A stretch of 64,000 bases of DNA from CALGLS01 sp965222105 (lineage in GTDB: Bacteria; Bacteroidota; Bacteroidia; Chitinophagales; Saprospiraceae), in contig CBDCTQ010000080.1 of NCBI GenBank assembly GCA_965222105.1, positions 62,001-126,000 on the forward strand. Direction: 5' to 3'. The translations under genes and the position numbers were made by a program. This document shows, piece by piece, positions 18,817 to 26,042 of the stretch. Every line of letters begins with the position of its first letter. Position 1 is the stretch's first letter. A model generated the notes under the pieces. The model was not told the origin of the DNA, ran no database searches, and saw only the letters and a list, made by a program, of their open reading frames with translations.

Positions 18817-20475
18817 TTATCCCTGCTCCCGCATCACCTCCAGCCCCTCCCGGAGGATGGATTGCAGTGGCTGCTTTGAGGTGCATACAAATTCACAAAG
18901 GGCTACGTCTTCTTCGCTTAGTTCGTAGATGCCCAGTCCTTCCATTCGCTCAAAGTCGTTGACCAGTATGGCCTTCATCAGGTGCTGAGGGAAAATGTCC
19001 ATAGGCAGTACCTGTTCGTATTGGCCAGTGACGACAAAAGCGCGTTTTTCGCCGTGGGTGTTGGTATCTGCTTCAAATTCGGCGTCTCTAAAAAGGAAGT
19101 TGGGAAACGTCCTCGATATGCTGGGCCGGGCCTTCAATGGCAGTAACCAGCCAAACATCTCATGGTAATTGCCTTCTTTGAGGACGGTGATCTGATCGTC
19201 GTAAAAATTCAGGAATTCGGCGCTGGTTTTTTGTTTTCCGCTAAGGACATCGCCTGCTACAATGCGGGCGTCGGCCGATTTCATATTGTCCCGCAACAAT
19301 TCTCCTACACAAGCCCCTTGATGGGTACTCACGTATTGGGGGTGATCCAACTCTGCGCCCGTCAGGGCCACTATCCTGGAGGCATCGAACCGGCCTTCGT
19401 TGAACAGCTTGCCCAGTTGGATGACTTCCTGGACTCCCAGCACCCATACTTTTTCTTTGGTGTCGATGGGGTCGGTGTGGTGTATTTGTATGCCCACGTT
19501 GCCGGTGGGGTGTGGGCCTTTAAACCAACGGTGGGTCACCCCGGTTGCACCCGTAAAAGCGGCGGCAGGCGGTTCTGCGGCATTGAGGCCCAGGAAAATC
19601 TGGCCGTTGGTGAGTTTGCCCAAAACGTCGAGTCCTTTTTGAAAGGCAGCTTCTTGTCCGGCAACTACCAAATTGTTGTCGGGAGCCAGAGGGCCGGTAT
19701 CAAAGGTGGAGATGAAAATATTTTGAGGAATGATGTTGGTATCGGCAACGATGTCGAACGGTCGTTGGCGGATAAGTGGCCAGGTTCCGGTTTCGAGCAA
19801 AAAGCGCACTAAATCTTCGCGGGACAGGGAGGCCAGGTCCGGTACGTTGATGGGTCGGTAATTCATCTCTCCCTTATCGGCCAGGATGACCACTTCCTTG
19901 ATCGCCCGTTTTGCGCCCCGACGCACTTCTACGATCTCTCCGCTTACTGGGGAGCAATATTTTATGTCGGGTCTTTTCTTGTCAAAAAACAAGGGGTCGC
20001 CAGCTTTTACTTCTTCTCCTGGTTCGACCACCACCTTTGGAATGGGCGACATGCCAATGAAATTGCCCGGCTGGATAGCATAAGTAGCTGCCTGCCCGGG
20101 TACAATGGTTTTGGCGGCGGTGCCGGCCAGATTGATGTCGAACCCTTTTTTGAGGGTGATTACTTTGGAGCCCTTGTCTTTATCGAGCCAGTTGCCGGGT
20201 TTTGGAAAAACGGAGTAATCGTTGGTGGAGGTGTCAAGCCCGAGTTGTTTGGCTTCGATCTGCATCAGGTTTTCAGCTACCTGCAACACTATGCCAACCA
20301 GCAGAATGGCAACGACCAAAAACAGCGCGATCATGAGAAAATTGGTGCCGCCACCTGAGGCTGATTGTGAGAAAGCGAGTAGAGGCAGCGCGAGAAAAAA
20401 GAGTAGTAATACTGATCTGGTTATTCCGTTTATCATTGACTGTAAGGTTGTTACCGATTTAAGGCCCGGTGGCAT
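18817..20475 (-). CDS. nqrA: Na+-translocating NADH:quinone reductase subunit A with N-terminal membrane extension
   Basis: 552 residues against the usual ~450. The NqrA body starts near residue 100 (VITLKKGFDINLAG) and runs to the end, with the lipoyl-like SPVSGEIVEVRRGAKRAI segment and VTHRWFKGPHPTGNVG. The first ~75 residues hold two hydrophobic stretches, SVLLLFFLALPLLAFSQ (signal-like) and NFLMIALFLVVAILLVGIVL, which classical cytoplasmic NqrA lacks. They would tether the quinone-site subunit to the membrane. A second Met at residue 14 (codon ending at 20436) gives a more signal-like start and is an equally plausible initiation site. It is the first gene of the nqr operon. Confidence 0.93.
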   Translation of the reverse strand: MPPGLKSVTTLQSMINGITRSVLLLFFLALPLLAFSQSASGGGTNFLMIALFLVVAILLVGIVLQVAENLMQIEAKQLGLDTSTNDYSVFPKPGNWLDKDKGSKVITLKKGFDINLAGTAAKTIVPGQAATYAIQPGNFIGMSPIPKVVVEPGEEVKAGDPLFFDKKRPDIKYCSPVSGEIVEVRRGAKRAIKEVVILADKGEMNYRPINVPDLASLSREDLVRFLLETGTWPLIRQRPFDIVADTNIIPQNIFISTFDTGPLAPDNNLVVAGQEAAFQKGLDVLGKLTNGQIFLGLNAAEPPAAAFTGATGVTHRWFKGPHPTGNVGIQIHHTDPIDTKEKVWVLGVQEVIQLGKLFNEGRFDASRIVALTGAELDHPQYVSTHQGACVGELLRDNMKSADARIVAGDVLSGKQKTSAEFLNFYDDQITVLKEGNYHEMFGWLLPLKARPSISRTFPNFLFRDAEFEADTNTHGEKRAFVVTGQYEQVLPMDIFPQHLMKAILVNDFERMEGLGIYELSEEDVALCEFVCTSKQPLQSILREGLEVMREQG

Positions 20476-21002
20476 CCCCGATAAGATATCGGAGTGGCTG
20501 CAGCAATTCTCAATTTAGATTTAAGTAATTTGCTGATTTGCTAATTATTGATGTGCTGATGCCCCTCTACCGCGAAGTTCCCCGTGTAGAACGTAAATAT
20601 TGATTTTCAAATTGAGAACCGCTGGAGTGGCTGCAAACACAATTATAATCCATTGATAATAAAGGATTTGCGAGCTGTTTTTGGTTGAAAAACCGTCCTT
20701 TTCACAAAATCACGGCAAAGATATAAAAGGTTTCAAGGAAAATGGGGGTGAAGAATCCATTTTTAAAGCTAAAAAATTATTTAGATTAATTCTAAATAGC
20801 AATCGCGGTATTGGGATTTGATTCAGTCTGCTCCTTTCTATTCTTCAATAATGGTCCAAAGGCTTTCGCCAAAATTATAACAATACAAATACAAATTGGG
20901 GTTCTGTCTGTTTTTCCGGGGCCTTCATCTATAAAAGCAACTGTCAGTAAAGAAAAATCTGTTTATTCGGAGTATTCCTCTATCTGTTAAACTTATGTCT
21001 GT
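20476..21002. other. Divergent intergenic region between nqrA and the DUF4407 gene
   Basis: No coding frame is supportable. CAAAGATA at 20716-20723 reads TATCTTTG on the minus strand, a -7-like box for the nqr operon, but no TTTG element lies at the right distance. Short copies of the TTTGCTGA octamer family occur at about 20530-20545. A duplicated 'GAGTGGCTGCA' patch appears at 20491-20501 and 20624-20634. Confidence 0.35.
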
Positions 21003-22136
21003 ATGAGTTCCCTCAAAAATATGCTGTTGAACTGTTCCGGTATTGACCAGGCCACTCTGCAAAAAGCGCCTTCCGACGAAAACAAGTACGTGGGTATTGG
21101 CGCTACTATTTTTTTCACTGGTGTGCTGGCCACCCTATCGGCGGGGTATGCCCTGTATACGGTATTTGATTCCTGGATTTTTGCTGTCCTCTTTGGGATT
21201 ATCTGGGGGCTGATGATCTTCAACCTCGACCGGTACATCGTCAGCAGCATGAAGGCCCAGGGCAATTTTTGGCGCGACGCGGCGGTGGCTTTCCCTCGTC
21301 TTGTGATGGCCGTTTTGCTGGCGCTGGTGATTTCCAAGCCATTGGAATTGAAAATTTTTGAAAAAGAAATCGACGCCGAACTCATTGTCATGCAACAAGA
21401 GGTGTACAAAACCCAGGAAGACAAAATCAAGGCCCGTTACCTCCCGCAGATCGAAGCTGCACAAGATGAAATAGCTGCTTTGAAAAAAGAAAACAAAGCC
21501 AAAACCACTGCCCGCGACCAACTCGCCCTGATGGCCATGCAGGAGGCCGACGGCAGCGGTGGATCCATGATCCGCAATATGGGCCCCATATACCGCGCTA
21601 AAAAGAAAGAGGCCGACCTGGCTCAGCAGGAACTGGAAGCTACCTTGACGGTAAATCTCCCGCTGATCGCGGAAAAGGAAACAGCCATCAAAAATATCCG
21701 GCAATCCATCAGCGATGAAATAGCCGCCCTCGACCGCACTACCTTTGGAGGGCTGGCAGCCCGCATCGACGCCCTCGACCGGTTGGCACAAAACAGCCAG
21801 GCCATCTATCTGGCCAACTTATTCATTATCCTTCTGTTTATCGCCGTGGAAACAGCCCCGATCTTCGTCAAACTGATTTCCACCAGAAGCCCCTACGACT
21901 ATTTGCTCCACCAACACGAACACGTCTTTCAAATGGCTCACCTCGAGCAAACATCCAAGTTGGAAAACGCCGTCCGCAACATCGTAAAATACGATACCGA
22001 CATCGGAACCTATCGCACCAATGCCCGTATTGCCGCCGAAAAAGAAATGATCGATAATGCCCTCAAACAACGAATCGGCGAGTTGAAAAACAAGCCCCTC
22101 AGCTGGGACGAGATCGTATTGAAGAAGGGTGGATAG
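21003..22136 (+). CDS. DUF4407 domain membrane protein
   Basis: 377 residues. It matches the DUF4407 pattern: an N-terminal LLNCSGIDQATLQ segment, paired membrane helices (~33-55 and 58-72) followed by MIFNLDRYIVSSM, a third helix near 95-112, then a long charged helical region (~120-250, likely coiled coil), and a last membrane helix near 275-295 before a cytoplasmic tail. The function of the family is unknown; the architecture suggests a membrane-anchored coiled-coil scaffold. ATG start. The next gene starts 159 bp downstream behind its own repeats, so it is probably monocistronic. Confidence 0.85.
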   Translation: MSSLKNMLLNCSGIDQATLQKAPSDENKYVGIGATIFFTGVLATLSAGYALYTVFDSWIFAVLFGIIWGLMIFNLDRYIVSSMKAQGNFWRDAAVAFPRLVMAVLLALVISKPLELKIFEKEIDAELIVMQQEVYKTQEDKIKARYLPQIEAAQDEIAALKKENKAKTTARDQLALMAMQEADGSGGSMIRNMGPIYRAKKKEADLAQQELEATLTVNLPLIAEKETAIKNIRQSISDEIAALDRTTFGGLAARIDALDRLAQNSQAIYLANLFIILLFIAVETAPIFVKLISTRSPYDYLLHQHEHVFQMAHLEQTSKLENAVRNIVKYDTDIGTYRTNARIAAEKEMIDNALKQRIGELKNKPLSWDEIVLKKGG

Positions 22137-22189
22137 CTACTTACTTTTCTATAAAAGCAAGGCGGGTGGCGCTATCTGTATTTATAGCA

Positions 22190-22295
22190 TTTTGGGCCGT
22201 AAATGGTAAAAAAAATAGACTTATCGCCCAAAATTGATTATTTTTGGGCGACAACTACTTAAAAACGCCAACTTATCGCCCAAATTTGAAAAATC
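22190..22295 (+). promoter_or_regulatory. Two 52-bp direct units with inverted motifs upstream of the first ATPase gene
   Basis: Unit 1 begins with TTTTGGGC at 22190 and unit 2 with TTTTGGGC at 22242, exactly 52 bp apart. Each ends in ACTTATCGCCCAAA (22219 and 22271, again 52 bp apart). Across the unit junction CGCCCAAAA (22225-22233) and TTTTGGGCG (22242-22250) form a perfect 9-bp inverted repeat with an 8-nt loop. A TATTTTTG -7-like box lies at 22239-22246, and the start codon is at 22296. The layout suggests an operator for a dimeric DNA-binding protein, possibly the encoded ATPase itself. Confidence 0.65.
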
Positions 22296-23723
22296 ATGCA
22301 GGATCCGCTTATTGGTCGGCAAATAGAAATTGCTGCACTTGAGAAACTATTCAGAAGCAAAAAATCGGAATTTGCTATTGTTTATGGGAGAAGAAGGGTA
22401 GGAAAAACGTTTTTGGTTTCCCGAAAGTTTGAAGGTAAGTTCACCTTTCGGATGACAGCCTTAGCCAACACCAAAACAACCGTCCAACTTCAAAACTTTC
22501 ACAACTATCTCACCTTGTTCGGCTCACAGACCGAAAACGTACCCGTCCCTAAAAACTGGCTGGAGGCCTTTCAGATGCTCATCCGCTTTTTGTCTAAACA
22601 TAAGCACAGGCGCAAAGTCATTTTCTTTGATGAACTGCCGTGGTTCGATACACATGGCTCCGATTTTCTAACGGGACTCGAACATTTTTGGAATGGTTGG
22701 GCAACCTACCGATCCGATATTCTTCTGATCAGCTGTGGATCAGCAGCTTCCTGGATGATTAAAAACCTCATCAGGGACAAAGGGGGTTTGCACAATAGGG
22801 TGACGGAGCGGATTTTGGTCGAACCATTCACCTTGCGTGAAACGGAACAATTTCTCAAGGCAAAAGGAGCGGACTTTGATCGCTACCAATTATTAGAACT
22901 CTATATGGCAATGGGAGGTATTCCATTTTATTTAGAAAATATCCAGCCTAACAGAAGTGTGGCCCAAAATATAGACCGATTATTTTTTACTGCCGGGGGG
23001 TTGTTGCAAGGCGAATATTATGACTTGTATCGCTCCCTTTTTAAAAAGCACAGTCGCCATGTATCCATTGTAGAAGCATTAGCAGGAAAAGCCAAAGGCT
23101 TATCAAGGAAAGAAATTGCAAAACAGATTAACATCAAAGAAGGGGGTAATTTTTCCATAGTTTTAGATGAGTTAGAGCAATCTGGTTTTATCAAAAAATA
23201 TTTCCCTTTCGGCAAGTCTGGTAGAGATGCACTTTTCCAATTAAGTGATCCTTATTCTTTGTTTTATCTAACCTTTGTCCAACAATCAAAAGCCCAGGGA
23301 GAAGGGGCATGGCTGTCCCGTTTGGGCAACCCCAAATGGCGAGCCTGGAGCGGCTACGCTTTTGAACAAATTTGCAGGTACCATACGTCAGGCATTAAAA
23401 AGCACCTGGGTATCAGTGGGGTTTATACCGAAGTGTCCACCTGGAGGGGTAAGACATCAGAAGGAGGAGCGCAAATTGATTTAATATTTGACAGAAACGA
23501 CCGGGTCATTAATATTTGTGAAATAAAATTTTCAGAATCCGAATTCACCATCACTAAGCCTTATGCAGAGAAATTACAAAAAAAACTTCGGACTTTCAAA
23601 GCAGAAACTAAAACAAAAAAAACACTTTTCCTCACTATGATAACCACCTTCGGCGTTAAGGAGAACAAATATGCCATCCAATATGTGAAAGATGCAATAA
23701 ATATGGAAGCATTGTTTGATTAA
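22296..23723 (+). CDS. AAA+ ATPase with C-terminal PD-(D/E)XK nuclease-like domain (COG1672/DUF234 type)
   Basis: 475 residues. The Walker A is GRRRVGKT (31-38), the Walker B is VIFFDELPWF (~107), and a sensor-like SCGSAASWM lies near 145. A winged-helix-like middle region (~250-320) follows. The C-terminal third has QIDLIFDRND ... CEIKFS (~393-412), the D...ExK spacing of a PD-(D/E)XK nuclease-like fold, as in DUF234. The family is common in archaea and Bacteroidota, usually in many paralogues, with no settled function; DNA processing, defence or self-mobilisation have all been considered. A paralogue of nearly identical length lies at 55707-57131. Its own upstream palindromes suggest autoregulation. 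AAACTA/TAGTTT downstream (about 23738-23756) may terminate transcription. Confidence 0.8.
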   Translation: MQDPLIGRQIEIAALEKLFRSKKSEFAIVYGRRRVGKTFLVSRKFEGKFTFRMTALANTKTTVQLQNFHNYLTLFGSQTENVPVPKNWLEAFQMLIRFLSKHKHRRKVIFFDELPWFDTHGSDFLTGLEHFWNGWATYRSDILLISCGSAASWMIKNLIRDKGGLHNRVTERILVEPFTLRETEQFLKAKGADFDRYQLLELYMAMGGIPFYLENIQPNRSVAQNIDRLFFTAGGLLQGEYYDLYRSLFKKHSRHVSIVEALAGKAKGLSRKEIAKQINIKEGGNFSIVLDELEQSGFIKKYFPFGKSGRDALFQLSDPYSLFYLTFVQQSKAQGEGAWLSRLGNPKWRAWSGYAFEQICRYHTSGIKKHLGISGVYTEVSTWRGKTSEGGAQIDLIFDRNDRVINICEIKFSESEFTITKPYAEKLQKKLRTFKAETKTKKTLFLTMITTFGVKENKYAIQYVKDAINMEALFD

Positions 23724-23827
23724 AATTAACGGTTGGCCAAACTAATAAGAATAGTTTAATCGTAAGACATTGATGCGAGCATTTTGCCTAGCGAACAACC
23801 GAACCATCAATTCCGATATACCACAAC

Positions 23828-24763
23828 TTATACTCCACCTCGTTGAAACACCCAACCCAACAGCCCCGGCAATGCAAATCCAATCGCATTCAAGCTGCCA
23901 TGCACCGCATACATCCAGGGTATAGACAGCCACCCCCATTCATGATGACAACGCCAGCCATATAATAGGGCCAAACACATGCCTCCCAACAAACAGATCC
24001 CAGACAGAAACCACAACAGGCCCCGCAATTTCACCCGCTGTACCCAACCCAAATACAGATAGCCTATTGCCACCCCTCCCCCACCCGCTGCCATGACCGT
24101 CACTGCCAACGACTCTACGATTTGTGGCAATCCCACCTGCGTGGCCGTAATGCCAATCGCCACCAGCGGCATCCCAACCAACAATACTCCTGCAAGCCAC
24201 TTCCCAACCCACCGGGGCCATCGCGGTAGCGCAAAAATGAATAAATGTAACAACAAAAACCCGGCATAATGAAAATGCACCACCGTCAACAGAATGATGA
24301 CCGGATCGTAGTCCCACGGACTGTACCCCAACCGGTCGGGGACTGCCCAAACTGCCGCCACCACCCAAAAGATATGGGCCGCCATGCCCGTCAACCCCTC
24401 TACGGAAATATCCAGTCGGCTTTGGCCAAAACGCATCGTTGCCGACAAGGCCAATACCAACCAGGGAAGTACCAGCATCATCGAAATGATACCAACTTCT
24501 AATTGATACGCCAAACTGAAAATGGAAGCAGCCAGCACTACCCACCACAATCGCTTTTGGGGCCAACCCGAAAGGTGCAAACACAAAGGCAGTAAAAACA
24601 ATGGAGCCGCCGTCAACAACACGTAAACCTGCTCTTGCGCAAAAGGCGAAAAGGGCAGATAGAAAACAAACGATACCAGCCAAAGAATAAAGCCCACCAC
24701 CACTGGGAGGGGAATTGAAATTGCATGTTCTGCCTCTTTCGTAAGAAGGTCACGATTTTTCAT
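23828..24763 (-). CDS. YndJ-like multispanning membrane protein
   Basis: 311 residues, almost entirely hydrophobic, with about nine or ten membrane helices. Conserved-looking histidine patches VVHFHYAGFLLLH and MYAVHGSLNAIGFALPG resemble the YndJ family (PF14158) of Bacillus and Bacteroidota. The function is unknown. The ATG at 24763 overlaps the end of the upstream DUF1990 gene by 14 bp, so translation is probably coupled. YndJ and DUF1990 proteins are often neighbours, which supports both calls. Confidence 0.72.
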   Translation of the reverse strand: MKNRDLLTKEAEHAISIPLPVVVGFILWLVSFVFYLPFSPFAQEQVYVLLTAAPLFLLPLCLHLSGWPQKRLWWVVLAASIFSLAYQLEVGIISMMLVLPWLVLALSATMRFGQSRLDISVEGLTGMAAHIFWVVAAVWAVPDRLGYSPWDYDPVIILLTVVHFHYAGFLLLHLFIFALPRWPRWVGKWLAGVLLVGMPLVAIGITATQVGLPQIVESLAVTVMAAGGGGVAIGYLYLGWVQRVKLRGLLWFLSGICLLGGMCLALLYGWRCHHEWGWLSIPWMYAVHGSLNAIGFALPGLLGWVFQRGGV

Positions 24764-25322
24764 TTGCTAGGGTTTTCATGCGGGCAATGCTCTGTTTTAC
24801 GAAACGGCGCTGATACCACCGCGCCACCGGATAGGCCAGCCATACCCACCACCGGGCCGGCCTTGAAAACGCTTTTATATGATAAGTCACCTCTCCGCGA
24901 TCGTGTAGCTCTACCCAAAAGCACTCCTCCCCTCTCTCCATATGCGCCGGAAGAGTGCCATAGGCAAAACCAAAACGGTTGGGCTCGTCGACGACGTAGA
25001 CGATCCTGGCAGCATTGAGCCACCACAAACCCCAGATACGAAACAATACGGCCACCACCTGCCCTGCCTGCAAGGGGGCCTTCGGAGGCAATATGGCTGT
25101 CCACGCAAGGGGAAATTGTTGCCAGTTCCGGAGCGCTTCTTTGGCAGCTTGCCACACAGAAATACCCTTGCCAAGTACGAGGTAGTTGTGGTCATTGTCA
25201 TAACCACTTACCGGCGCGATTTTGGTACCTTCAACGGGTTGATAGCTGTACGATAGGGAAGCCTGTCTTTGCAAAAATTGGCGGATTCGAGCTTGACCGG
25301 GAATGGAAAAGAAACTGTTCAT
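24750..25322 (-). CDS. DUF1990 family protein
   Basis: 190 residues. The order of motifs matches DUF1990: SYSYQPVEGT near the N-terminus, DNDHNYLVLGKG, a central ARIVYVVDEPNRFGFAYGTLP block and ERGEECFWVELHDRGEVTYHI, ending in RWYQRRFVKQSIARM. The family resembles the START/SRPBCC-like small-ligand-binding fold in layout, but no activity is established. It is the first gene of a two-gene operon with the YndJ-like gene. The upstream region has an A/T palindrome TTTTCAAAA/TTTTTGAAA (about 25352-25380). Confidence 0.78.
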   Translation of the reverse strand: MNSFFSIPGQARIRQFLQRQASLSYSYQPVEGTKIAPVSGYDNDHNYLVLGKGISVWQAAKEALRNWQQFPLAWTAILPPKAPLQAGQVVAVLFRIWGLWWLNAARIVYVVDEPNRFGFAYGTLPAHMERGEECFWVELHDRGEVTYHIKAFSRPARWWVWLAYPVARWYQRRFVKQSIARMKTLANEKS

Positions 25323-25444
25323 CGAATGGTTTTATTGAAGAACAAATCCAATTTTCAAAAGTTTCAATAATTTTTGAAAATTTGTTTTTTCGGTTTGTTT
25401 TTTACAAATTGCCAGACTGTTAGAATTTTCACGGAATTCATAAA

Positions 25445-25903
25445 ATGAAAAAAAGCACCATCAAACACTCCCTTCTTCGGCAATGCACCAATTACATACA
25501 GCAACGGATCGATGTTTCGGAGAAAAAGATGTCGGATGCCCAGCATAGCGCCAATAACGAAACAAAGAGCAGTGCCGGTGACAAATACGAAACCGGCCGC
25601 GCCATGATGCAAATGGAACGCGATAATTTCGCCCAGCAGTTATCCAACTCTATTTTTGTCAAAGCTCAGCTAGACCGCATCGACCCCGACCAACAATTCG
25701 AACGGGCCGCTTTTGGTAGCGTGGTGCGTACATCCGCTGGCAACTATTTCATAGCAATTAGTGCCGGCCGCGTTATGGTAGAAGAGGAGCGGTTTTTCGC
25801 CATCTCCCCACAAGCACCACTTGCCAAAGAAATGATCCAAAAAAAAGCGGGCGACCACATCCGGTTCAACGAGAAGGACATCCGCATTCTGGAAGTATTT
25901 TAA
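25445..25903 (+). CDS. GreA/GreB-like small protein
   Basis: 152 residues. An N-terminal helical hairpin-like region with many charged residues (about 10-75, likely coiled coil) is followed by a beta-rich C-terminal domain ending SPQAPLAKEMIQKKAGDHIR and FNEKDIRILEVF. That pattern, in particular 'sPlakaligkkvGD', is the C-terminal domain of GreA/GreB transcript-cleavage factors. Such proteins in Bacteroidota are often misannotated as 3-oxoacyl-ACP synthase. It may bind RNA polymerase through its C-terminal domain. The acidic tip residues needed for transcript cleavage are not obvious, so the role is uncertain. Confidence 0.65.
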   Translation: MKKSTIKHSLLRQCTNYIQQRIDVSEKKMSDAQHSANNETKSSAGDKYETGRAMMQMERDNFAQQLSNSIFVKAQLDRIDPDQQFERAAFGSVVRTSAGNYFIAISAGRVMVEEERFFAISPQAPLAKEMIQKKAGDHIRFNEKDIRILEVF

Positions 25904-25932
25904 CCTCGTTTTTTCACCAAAAACAGTACCAT

Positions 25933-26022
25933 ATGAACCTCTGGGAAATGATCAAAAACTTCATTAAAAACCTGCTTTCGCGAAAAAAAACCGACGACCC
26001 GGACGATGAAAATAACCGCTAA
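25933..26022 (+). CDS. Possible 29-residue peptide downstream of the GreA-like gene
   Basis: A short frame starts at the ATG 25933 and encodes a helix-prone basic N-terminal half (MNLWEMIKNFIKNLLSRKK) and an acidic tail (DDPDDENNR). It lies 29 bp after the GreA-like stop and 20 bp before the convergent CHAT gene end. The amphipathic pattern and position suggest a real small gene, but there is no homologue I recognise; chance is not excluded. Confidence 0.3.
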   Translation: MNLWEMIKNFIKNLLSRKKTDDPDDENNR

Positions 26023-26042
26023 GGGGGGGGCTCCCCGCCAGG

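Noticed and set aside
20716..20723. TATCTTTG box as the nqr promoter
   Set aside because: The -7 box matches but no TTTG lies 19-20 bp from it and it is ~240 bp from nqrA, so it was not listed as a promoter.
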